Shown piece after piece: positions 26,245 to 33,293 of a stretch of 64,000 bases of DNA (positions are counted from its first letter, which is position 1; the number at the start of each line of letters is the position of its first letter). The position numbers and the translations under genes are program-made. Below the pieces are notes generated by a model, which made no database searches, was not told the origin of the DNA, and saw nothing but the letters and a program-made list of their open reading frames with translations. The stretch comes from JBMORL01 sp049322335 (GTDB lineage Bacteria > Bacteroidota > Bacteroidia > Flavobacteriales_D > UBA2798): positions 3,344-67,343 of the forward strand of contig JBMORL010000105.1 in the NCBI GenBank assembly GCA_049322335.1, written 5' to 3'.

Positions 26245-27006
26245 ATGCAACTTCAGCTGAAAAAACCCCTTTGTTTTATTGACCTTGAAACCACCGGAGT
26301 GAATGTCGGTTCAGACCGTATTGTGGAGATTTCTATACTTAAATTACATCCTGACGGAAAAAAAGAGGTATGGACAAAACGAATCAATCCCGGTATGCAC
26401 ATTCCCGAAGAAGCCTCTAACGTTCACGGAATTTACGATGCAGACGTGGCCAATGAAAATAAATTCGAAGAGCTGGCCGACCAGATCAAATTTTTTCTGG
26501 ATGACTGCGACCTGGCCGGGTATAACTCCAATAAATTCGATATTCCGCTTCTGCTCGAGGAATTTTTACGTTGCCATGTGGAATTTGATATCAGTGAAAG
26601 AAAGCTGATAGATGTGCAGAATATTTTTCATAAAATGGAACAACGAACACTTGCTGCAGCCTATAAATTTTATTGTCATAAAGAACTGGAAAACGCCCAT
26701 AGTGCCGAAGCTGATATTTTAGCCACCCACGAAGTGCTGGAAGCCCAGCTGGAAAAATACAATGATTTGCAAAAAGATGTAAACTTTCTTCACGAGTTCT
26801 CCAAACCGAAAAACGCTCCCGTTGATTTTGCCGGAAGAATTGTATTGAATGATTATAATGTTCCTGTTTTTAATTTCGGAAAACACAAAGGAAAATCCGT
26901 AGAAGAAGTTTTTCGAAGCGAACCCAGCTATTATAACTGGATGATGCAGGGCGATTTTCCTTTGTACACCAAAAAAGTGATTACGGAGATCAAACAAAAT
27001 ATGTAA
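26245..27006 (+). CDS. DEDDh-family 3'-5' exonuclease with exonuclease X-like C-terminus
   Basis: 253 residues, cytoplasmic. The RNase H-fold exonuclease domain has all DEDDh residues: Asp13 and Glu15 in FIDLETTG, Asp99 in NSNKFDIP, and His152 and Asp157 in AHSAEAD. This is the same class as the proofreading subunit of DNA polymerase III (DnaQ/PolC) and RNase T. A C-terminal module (FNFGKHKGKSVEEVF, YYNWMMQGDFP) resembles the tail of exodeoxyribonuclease X-like proteins. It may trim single-stranded or mismatched DNA ends. The stop overlaps the next start by one base (TAATG), and the gene begins a run of four closely packed genes. Confidence 0.9.
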   Translation: MQLQLKKPLCFIDLETTGVNVGSDRIVEISILKLHPDGKKEVWTKRINPGMHIPEEASNVHGIYDADVANENKFEELADQIKFFLDDCDLAGYNSNKFDIPLLLEEFLRCHVEFDISERKLIDVQNIFHKMEQRTLAAAYKFYCHKELENAHSAEADILATHEVLEAQLEKYNDLQKDVNFLHEFSKPKNAPVDFAGRIVLNDYNVPVFNFGKHKGKSVEEVFRSEPSYYNWMMQGDFPLYTKKVITEIKQNM

Positions 27007-27620
27007 TGAAGATTATCTGCATCGGAAAAAACTATGCCGAACACGCCAAAGAGCTGGGAAGTAATGTTCCCACCGAGCCTGTTTTTTTTCTGAAACCCGA
27101 CACCGCACTTTTGCAAAAAGGAAATGATTTTTATTACCCCGGATTTACACAAAACCTCCACCACGAAGCTGAGATTATTTTAAAATTTGGTAAACAAGGA
27201 AAACACATTGATCCAAAATTTGCGTTGAAATACATTTCAGAAATCGGAATAGGCATCGATTTCACCGCGCGTGACCTGCAGGAAAAAGCCAAAAACAAAG
27301 GCTTACCCTGGGAAATTGCCAAAGCATTTGATAACTCTGCCGTTGTTTCTCCTGAATTTATACCACTGAATAAAATTGAAAATATAACTGACATAAATTT
27401 TTCGTTACTGGTAAACGGAAAAAAAGTACAGGAAGGAAATACGGGTGATATGGTTTTTCCTGTGGAAACGCTGATCAGTTATGTCTCAAAATTCATCACT
27501 TTTAAAACCGGTGATCTGTTGTATACCGGAACTCCTGCAGGTGTGGGCCCTGTAAAAACCGGTGATAAACTGGAAGCTTTTATAGGTGAACGGAAAATGC
27601 TTGAATTCACCATCTGTTAG
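27006..27620 (+). CDS. Fumarylacetoacetate hydrolase-family enzyme
   Basis: 204 residues, the single-domain size. The metal site is clear: Glu54 and Glu56 in HHEAEIILKFG and Asp85 in GIGIDFTARDLQ. GDLLYTGTPAGVGPVKTGD is the typical family ending that forms the active-site lid. Family members cleave C-C bonds in, or decarboxylate, 2-oxo acids such as acylpyruvates and oxaloacetate. The exact substrate is not deducible here. It is translationally coupled to the exonuclease and followed 3 bp later by the deacetylase. Confidence 0.92.
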   Translation: MKIICIGKNYAEHAKELGSNVPTEPVFFLKPDTALLQKGNDFYYPGFTQNLHHEAEIILKFGKQGKHIDPKFALKYISEIGIGIDFTARDLQEKAKNKGLPWEIAKAFDNSAVVSPEFIPLNKIENITDINFSLLVNGKKVQEGNTGDMVFPVETLISYVSKFITFKTGDLLYTGTPAGVGPVKTGDKLEAFIGERKMLEFTIC

Positions 27621-27623
27621 TTA

Positions 27624-28643
27624 ATGAGTGATAAAAGAAAAATATTTTTCCGTATTTTTTCCCTGCCCGCTTCTGTTTTTTCTGTAAATTTTTATGCGGG
27701 ACTTACTCACCAGCGCACCATCCTGCCACTTTATCATACAGTTAATGATATTCCACCTGCACATATTAAATGGCTTTACCCGGTTAGAAGTGAAAAACAA
27801 TTTAAACGTGATCTTGAATTTTTTCTGAAACATTATTCTCCCGTAACTTATCACGACCTGGTTTCAGGGAAACTGAAAAAAAATTCATTTCATCTTAGTT
27901 TTGACGATGGCTTAAGAGAATGTTATGAAATTATCGCACCGGTTCTCACAGAAAAAGGAATTCCAGCTACTTTTTTCCTCAATCCTGATTTTTTGGACAA
28001 TAAAGGGTTAATGTACCGGTATAAAGTGAGTTTGCTGGTGGAGAAGATGGGAGATGTTAGAGGCGAAGACGTTAGACAGATGCAGGAGACAGAAGATGTT
28101 CGAGAAATGCAGAATACGGGGCAACTTAGAAATTGGTTATTGAGAGCGAAGCATACGGATGAAAATAAAATAAATGAAATAGCCGTTTCATTGGGAGTTA
28201 ATTTCACAAAGTATCTCGAAGAAAAAAAACCATATATGACTTCGGAGGAGGTAAATTCATTAATTAAAAAAGGATTTACCATTGGCGCACACAGCATGAA
28301 TCACCCGGATTACCGTTTGCTTACGCTGAATGAGCAACTACTGCAAACAAAAGAAAGTGTAAATACTGTCACGGAAAAATTTAATCCGGGCTACCGGGTT
28401 TTTGCTTTTCCTTTTTCGGACAATGGCGTGAAAAAAGATTTTTTTGAACGGGCATTAAACGAAATTCCATCCTTATGTGATGCTACTTTCGGATGTGCGG
28501 GAATGAAAAAAGATATTCATCCGAAACATTTCCAGCGCATTCCTGTGGAAACCTATACTTCAGAAGCCGGTAAAATTATTAAATTTGAATACTTCTATTA
28601 CTTACTAAAAGCTCCTTTCGGAAAAAATAACATCCACCGCTGA
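27624..28643 (+). CDS. Polysaccharide deacetylase (NodB-type) with an unusual charged insert
   Basis: 339 residues. The NodB homology domain shows Asp94-Asp95 in LSFDDGL and His223/His227 in GAHSMNHPDYR, the metal triad of CE4 enzymes that remove acetyl groups from N-acetylated sugars. No signal peptide is evident, though the N-terminus is hydrophobic, so it may act on a cytoplasmic-face glycan or lipid-linked sugar. Residues of about 142-168 form a charged, repetitive insert (GDVRGEDVRQMQ, then ETEDVREMQ) between the FFLNPDFLDN and catalytic-His parts, which looks foreign to the fold. The TGA stop overlaps the next ATG by one base. Confidence 0.88.
   Translation: MSDKRKIFFRIFSLPASVFSVNFYAGLTHQRTILPLYHTVNDIPPAHIKWLYPVRSEKQFKRDLEFFLKHYSPVTYHDLVSGKLKKNSFHLSFDDGLRECYEIIAPVLTEKGIPATFFLNPDFLDNKGLMYRYKVSLLVEKMGDVRGEDVRQMQETEDVREMQNTGQLRNWLLRAKHTDENKINEIAVSLGVNFTKYLEEKKPYMTSEEVNSLIKKGFTIGAHSMNHPDYRLLTLNEQLLQTKESVNTVTEKFNPGYRVFAFPFSDNGVKKDFFERALNEIPSLCDATFGCAGMKKDIHPKHFQRIPVETYTSEAGKIIKFEYFYYLLKAPFGKNNIHR
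28047..28130 (+). repeat. In-frame purine-rich micro-repeat inside the deacetylase gene
   Basis: The bases gatgttagaggcgaagacg, ttagacagatgcaggagac and agaagatgttcgagaaatg repeat a (G)A(A)GATGTT-AGA/GACAGA unit three times. The composition resembles the purine-rich intergenic strings at 7353 and 29726, so an intergenic-type micro-repeat may have expanded or inserted within the reading frame without breaking it. Confidence 0.4.
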
Positions 28644-29722
28644 TGGAAATAACCGGCTATGATAAAAAACAACTGGAAGAATTTATTTCTTCAACGGAGT
28701 TCATGGCCATGGATATTCTTCCCATTACGCGTCATCGTGCCCTTTCGCATATCCATAATCCACATGCGGGCGAAAATGATTTGTTGCTGTTTATTGCCCG
28801 CGAAAACAACCGAATGATTGCCTATGCAGGTGTGCTGGCAGATGAAATTATTTTGGAAGGAAAAAAAGAAAAATGCGGATGGTTCAGTTTGTTTTGGGTG
28901 CATCCGGATTTCAGGGGAAAAGGAATAGGAAAAAAAATGATGGAACATGTCATCACACAGTGGAATGAAAAACTCCTGGTGGCCGACTATGTTCCTGCAA
29001 CAAAAAATATTTATTCACGCACCGGAAAATTTTCAGATCTTTCTCCCAAAGAAGGATGGCGTTGTTTCCTTTATTTTAACCTGGCAGAAGTTTTACCTCC
29101 GAAAAACAAATTTTTTACTGTTATCCGCCCGCTGCTTGGATTTGCCGATCTTTTTCTGAATCTTTTTGCAGGTATTCGTTTTCTGTTTATCCGAAGTAAA
29201 AAATCATCGGACTCCGTTACCGAAATAAAATTTGCAGAAGAAAAACACCAGGCTATCATTGACCGTCACAACAATAGCGCATTTAAAAAAACTGTTAACG
29301 AGCTTAACTGGATCAAGAATTTTCCCTGGGTATTGTCACCGGAGAATGAAAAGGAGATGAAACGATTTCATTTTTCTTCCTATGCAAATTATTTTTTTAC
29401 CGGTATTTATGAGATAAAGAGTGAAAATAAAATTTCAGGACTGATGATGATCACCATTAAAAACGGACATCTGAAAATCCCTTATTTTTTCGGAGACAGG
29501 AATGCTGCAACTGTTGCAACCGGTTTTATAGTATCGGAAATGCGCAATAAACATCTTTCCATGGCCACTGTCTTTCATTCTGAAATCTGTGAGGAATTAA
29601 AAAAAACAAAAGGTGTTTTTGTAGCTAAAAGAAATTTCAAACGACATTACCTTATTTCGAAAACATTTGGAACCACGAATATAAAACTAAATGACGGAGA
29701 TGGGGATTGTGGATTTACGTGA
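28643..29722 (+). CDS. GNAT-like acetyltransferase protein
   Basis: 359 residues. The first 130 hold a GNAT fold with the acetyl-CoA-binding pattern VHPDFRGKGIGKKMMEHV (R-G-x-G-x-G). The second half (RSKKSSDSVTEIKFAEE to the end) is less typical and may be a second, degenerate GNAT-like domain, a two-domain layout used by enzymes that acylate or aminoacylate envelope sugars. Coupled to the deacetylase by a one-base overlap, it may act in the same pathway by re-acylating a de-acetylated sugar; this is inference. The 3' end (from about 29588) is duplicated in decayed form after the next gene. Confidence 0.75.
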   Translation: MEITGYDKKQLEEFISSTEFMAMDILPITRHRALSHIHNPHAGENDLLLFIARENNRMIAYAGVLADEIILEGKKEKCGWFSLFWVHPDFRGKGIGKKMMEHVITQWNEKLLVADYVPATKNIYSRTGKFSDLSPKEGWRCFLYFNLAEVLPPKNKFFTVIRPLLGFADLFLNLFAGIRFLFIRSKKSSDSVTEIKFAEEKHQAIIDRHNNSAFKKTVNELNWIKNFPWVLSPENEKEMKRFHFSSYANYFFTGIYEIKSENKISGLMMITIKNGHLKIPYFFGDRNAATVATGFIVSEMRNKHLSMATVFHSEICEELKKTKGVFVAKRNFKRHYLISKTFGTTNIKLNDGDGDCGFT

Positions 29723-29823
29723 CGGGAAGAGACGAGGGGCAAGAAGACAAGAGTTATTCGGACTAACACATTTCACTATCGTTAATGTTTTGTTAATTAG
29801 CAGAATTGCTCCAACTCTCTTTA

Positions 29824-29831
29824 TACATTTG
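29824..29831 (+). promoter_or_regulatory. Candidate -7 promoter box TACATTTG for the MORN-repeat gene
   Basis: TACATTTG fits TAnnTTTG and ends 4 bases before the ATG at 29836. A TTG 15 bp upstream (29806-29808) is too close for a standard -33 element. The box argues against the in-frame start at 29806. The preceding bases 29723-29765 include a purine-rich micro-repeat (gacgggaagagacgagggg). Confidence 0.4.
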
Positions 29832-29835
29832 TTTT

Positions 29836-32241
29836 ATGCGCTTTCTGTTTATTATCTCTTACTGTCTTATTGCTTTTAATGGCTATTCACAAGGAGAAGA
29901 AAGGCAATCCTTCTCAAACGGATCCATTATCTATAAACACGCGAACGGAAGAATATCCGTTATGGGTAACGACAAGGATCGCGAATTTTCTTTTGTCTGC
30001 TATTACGACACCAATGGCATACATAAAGCCGAATATCTTCCTTTTGTATCACCTTCTATTCCTTATTACCTGGAAAAACCTGTTGAAAAAGGATATGTAT
30101 TCGATGGTGAATTCAAAAACAGTATGCGCGATGGTGAATGGACCGGAAAATTTCCCGGAGGCAAAACATACGCGATTCTGAACTACAAAGAAGGGTTACT
30201 CCACGGAGGATGTAAAATTTACGATCAGGCAGGAAACCTCTTGCTGGAATGTAATTTTGAAAATGGAGGACTCCATGGAAAATACATCAGGATGTTCAGC
30301 TCTTCTCCGAAAGACACTGCCAAATGCGGGACTTTTACCAACCACATGAAAACCGGTGAATGGAAAAGCTGGTACAACCCCGGCTATCCCGAATACCATT
30401 ACGTTTTTTCAGCAGACAGTAAGAGTTACGAAATAATGTACGAATATGAAAATTCGGGATTGCTGCGGGTAAAAACCATTTTTACAGATTCGGGAAAAGT
30501 GATGTACAGCTACATGCCTAAAACAGGAAAGTTGTATAACGTAAACGTATTTAAAAAGAAAAACAAAAATCCCGATCGTTATTCTTACAATGATGATGGA
30601 AATATTAAAATGATATCTTTGGTAACAGATGACATCACCAATAAAATATTTGTGCGTCAGTATTATCCTGACGGGAAGATACAGGTAACGAGGTATTGCA
30701 TCAATGGCATTGATGACGGTTTACGAACTACTTACCACCCGAACGGAAAAATTCATTCCACAATAAACCGGTCGGCCGGATTAAATGACGGTGAAGCTGT
30801 TTTTTATGATGAAACCGGCAAACAAACAAGAACCTCCCGATACGAAAAAGGAGTAGAGATCGTTGATAAAAAAGCATTGGCATCTTCGTGTCATTGCACA
30901 ACAGAATTTAAACCTATCGGACAAATCAGTTATTTTCCTTCACTGGAACGAATGATACCACTGGCAGATGTAAACAAGGCGTTGGTACGCTTCGAGATTG
31001 ATTCCAGTTATCGCGGACTTTTTATGAGAGATTATAATAAAAACAATGGCTCATTTTCCAGTGAGTTTATTGTTTATTCACAACCCAAAATTTTTGTAGA
31101 TGGTCTCTATGGGGTTGTACTGAATATGAATCCCTGCAAAAATCAATCCCTGCACTACGAATTAGATGTTCATGCTTCGCATGTGAGTTCACAAAACCTG
31201 GGAATAACAGTAGATGAAGATTTTGGCGGATCGGTACTGGATTATTTCAGGTTGTATTTTGATTATTACGAACTGGATGAACTGCACCGGCTGAAGGCAT
31301 GTTGTAATCATTTGATGGGTAATGAAGATGCATTTTCCGGATTTCTGATAAAGAAATATGAGATAGATGCGGCTGCTCCTGAAAATGAGAAACAAAGTGA
31401 TGAACTCTGGAAAAAAATGCGTGCATATTACGAAGCCAAAAAAATGAACGACAATTATGTGAAAATTCTGGAAGACCTCACGCTGAAACTTTATGATCAT
31501 TTTGTTATTTCAGAAATGCTCGAAGGTCGTGATGTACGTGAATTATTTGAAGCGTTTTTCTCTGCCGCTTATCAGGGACATTATAGCCTCACTGAACTAA
31601 AATCATTTTTCAGCGGAAAAAATTACGCTTCCTTCGGAAAAGGAATGCTCGGAGTAAAATTGCCGGAACATTTTTTTAAGCCAGAAGGGGAACTGGGAGA
31701 ATATCCGCTCATCATTTCCTATAAAGGCCTTGATTACACCAATGATCCGGGTGAAAAAATTTTCATACAGCATGACGACAACTATAAATTATGTTCGCCT
31801 TCTTATTTTATGGAAAAAACCGGCATGCATGTCGTTATTCACTCTTTTGCACTTGACCTGGATGCTGATGCGGTTTCAACAACAGGGGGAAATGTCTCTT
31901 ATGACCCGAAAGATATCCCTTTTCATTCCACTATCAGAAAAAGCAGTGTAAATAAAGAGAGAGATCTCTATACTCCGGATATTTATTTATCCCGATTTAT
32001 GGGAGCCGTCATTTCGGGGGATGTATGGATAAAAACAGAAAAAGGAAAGATAGATATGAAGATGGAAAAATGTATTATAGACGCAAAAGAAGTAAACGGA
32101 ATTTTGATCTGGCAGACAATCGGCAGCACGATGAGTAAAGATAATGTAACCGCCCTGTTGAAAAAAAGAGGAGTAGAAATTCATTCCGAAAGCAAAGAGG
32201 AAAATGGAATTGTGAAATTGTTTTTCAGAATTGTAAAATGA
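29836..32241 (+). CDS. Exported MORN-repeat protein with unrecognised C-terminal region
   Basis: 801 residues from the ATG at 29836, beginning MRFLFIISYCLIAFNGYSQG, a good signal peptide. Residues of about 80-350 carry MORN-type repeats (GEFKNSMRDGEWTGKFPGG, LHGGCKIYDQAGNLLLEC, TYHPNGKIHSTINRS, GLNDGEAVFYDETGKQ), hairpins common in Bacteroidota envelope proteins. The remaining 450 residues (from about SSCHCTTEFKPIG) are not recognised; they mix beta and helical stretches and show no catalytic motif I can name. The gene is bracketed by two copies of the GNAT gene's 3' end: the intact one just upstream and a decayed copy that begins at the base after this gene's stop. It therefore looks inserted between tandem copies. 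Confidence 0.8.
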   Translation: MRFLFIISYCLIAFNGYSQGEERQSFSNGSIIYKHANGRISVMGNDKDREFSFVCYYDTNGIHKAEYLPFVSPSIPYYLEKPVEKGYVFDGEFKNSMRDGEWTGKFPGGKTYAILNYKEGLLHGGCKIYDQAGNLLLECNFENGGLHGKYIRMFSSSPKDTAKCGTFTNHMKTGEWKSWYNPGYPEYHYVFSADSKSYEIMYEYENSGLLRVKTIFTDSGKVMYSYMPKTGKLYNVNVFKKKNKNPDRYSYNDDGNIKMISLVTDDITNKIFVRQYYPDGKIQVTRYCINGIDDGLRTTYHPNGKIHSTINRSAGLNDGEAVFYDETGKQTRTSRYEKGVEIVDKKALASSCHCTTEFKPIGQISYFPSLERMIPLADVNKALVRFEIDSSYRGLFMRDYNKNNGSFSSEFIVYSQPKIFVDGLYGVVLNMNPCKNQSLHYELDVHASHVSSQNLGITVDEDFGGSVLDYFRLYFDYYELDELHRLKACCNHLMGNEDAFSGFLIKKYEIDAAAPENEKQSDELWKKMRAYYEAKKMNDNYVKILEDLTLKLYDHFVISEMLEGRDVRELFEAFFSAAYQGHYSLTELKSFFSGKNYASFGKGMLGVKLPEHFFKPEGELGEYPLIISYKGLDYTNDPGEKIFIQHDDNYKLCSPSYFMEKTGMHVVIHSFALDLDADAVSTTGGNVSYDPKDIPFHSTIRKSSVNKERDLYTPDIYLSRFMGAVISGDVWIKTEKGKIDMKMEKCIIDAKEVNGILIWQTIGSTMSKDNVTALLKKRGVEIHSESKEENGIVKLFFRIVK

Positions 32242-32353
32242 TGTGATAACCTTAAAAAAAAATGAGTTTTTGTTACCAAAAGAAGTTTAAAATGACATTA
32301 TCCTATTTCAAAATCGTTTGGAACAACGAATATTAAACTGAATGACGGGAATG
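32242..32353 (+). pseudogene. Decayed copy of the 3' end of the GNAT-like gene
   Basis: Reading from 32242 gives CDNLKKK, a stop, VFVTKRSLK, a stop, then HYPISKSFGTTNIKLNDGNG. The intact gene at 29588-29712 reads CEELKKTKG, VFVAKRNFKR, HYLISKTFGTTNIKLNDGDG. The match is codon by codon, apart from one missing codon in the lysine run, for about 37 codons. Two in-frame TGA stops arise by single changes at Gly and Arg codons. The fragment starts exactly after the stop of the MORN gene. It is the remnant of a tandem paralogue or of a duplication. Confidence 0.85.
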
Positions 32354-32402
32354 GGGGTTTACGTGAATCTAAAAATATTTTAAAATAGGTTTATTTCAAC
32401 AA

Positions 32403-32432
32403 AAAAACCCGCAGTTCTCACTACGGGTTTTT
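32403..32432. terminator. Bidirectional hairpin terminator
   Basis: aaaacccg pairs with cgggtttt, with an inner agt/act stem around a tctc loop. Runs of A before and T after make it usable on both strands. It lies between the GNAT remnant and the 3' end of the minus-strand VOC gene. Confidence 0.75.
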
Positions 32433-32451
32433 CAATTTTTAAACCGAAAAT

Positions 32452-33105
32452 TTATTTCGGCATATTTTCATCGTGGCTTACCATCCAGTTGATACCAAAT
32501 TTATCAGTGAACATTCCGAAATAGGCACCCCAGAAAGTCTTGTTCATTGGCATATTTATTTTTCCACCGGCAGAAAGCCCGTTATAAACACGGTCGGCTT
32601 CATCATGACTAAATGCGCTGACAGAAATTGAAAAATTATTCCCGATTACTGTTGCATGTCCGTATGCATCCGAACTGTCGCTTCCCATTAAAACGGTTTC
32701 ATCGCTTATGCAAAGTGAAATGTGCATGATCTTGTTGGCATCTGATTCGGAAACAGTTTGTCCATCCATGGGTGGCATATCTTTAAATCTTCCTACATAC
32801 CCGAAATCACCACCGAATACCGATCTGTAAAAATTAAATGCTTCTTCGCAGTTGCCGGGGAATGTGAGATACACATTTACTTTATTGGTAGGTTTTGCAG
32901 GTGCCGCTTTTGGTTTAGCTGCAGATTTTTTCTTAGCAGGTTTTGCTGCCTTTTTCTTTGCAGGCTTCGCTGCTTTTTTAGCAACTTTTTTAGCCGGTTT
33001 TTTGGCAGATTTCTTAGCTGCTTTTTTAACGGTTTTTTTTGCTGCTTTTTTTGCTGCTTTTTTCTTTGCAGGTTTTGCTGCTTTCTTTTTGGATTTTTTA
33101 GCCAT
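32452..33105 (-). CDS. VOC/PhnB-like domain protein with histone-H1-like Lys/Ala N-terminal tail
   Basis: 217 residues in two very different parts. Residues 1 to about 75 are almost only Lys, Ala and Pro in KKAAKPAKKKAAKK-type repeats, like the C-terminal tail of histone H1 or bacterial Hc1/HU tails that bind DNA without sequence specificity. From about 76 a single VOC domain of the PhnB type follows (NVYLTFPGNCEEAFNFYRSV, ALMG-like VLMGSDSSDAYG, FSISVSAFSHDEADRVYNGL, WGAYFGMFTDKFGINWMVS). PhnB-type domains often have unknown substrates. The fusion would place a small-molecule-binding or enzymatic domain on DNA, RNA or acidic polymers. The tail's repetitive DNA (gctttttt-gctgctttt) could expand or contract. 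It is a single gene ending at a strong hairpin. Confidence 0.88.
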   Translation of the reverse strand: MAKKSKKKAAKPAKKKAAKKAAKKTVKKAAKKSAKKPAKKVAKKAAKPAKKKAAKPAKKKSAAKPKAAPAKPTNKVNVYLTFPGNCEEAFNFYRSVFGGDFGYVGRFKDMPPMDGQTVSESDANKIMHISLCISDETVLMGSDSSDAYGHATVIGNNFSISVSAFSHDEADRVYNGLSAGGKINMPMNKTFWGAYFGMFTDKFGINWMVSHDENMPK

Positions 33106-33293
33106 AACTGGAATATATTTTTTATCGCCTACTCTATGCGGTTTTCGGCTTGTCCGTTTTTTTAGGGAAGGCTAAATTATGATTTTCCTGCAAAAACCTT
33201 GCGTTTTTTCATGTTATTTTTCCTGCAGCCAGGCCTGCCCTTCAAGGTGTCCGGAAGATCGTGTGTCTTCGGCCCGACAGGTTTGAAAAACGA
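33106..33293. other. Intergenic region between lon and the VOC gene, with a hairpin-forming segment
   Basis: 188 bp without a gene. At 33250-33283 tgtccggaaga and tcttcggcccgaca can pair (one mismatch and a three-base bulge) around tcgtgtg. It lies just beyond the 3' end of lon and may help end its transcript, though no T-run follows. Confidence 0.3.

Noticed and set aside
32852..33175. Plus-strand frames of 107-135 codons rich in Phe/Leu/Ala
   Set aside because: They are antisense readings of the Lys/Ala codons of the VOC protein's tail, not membrane proteins.
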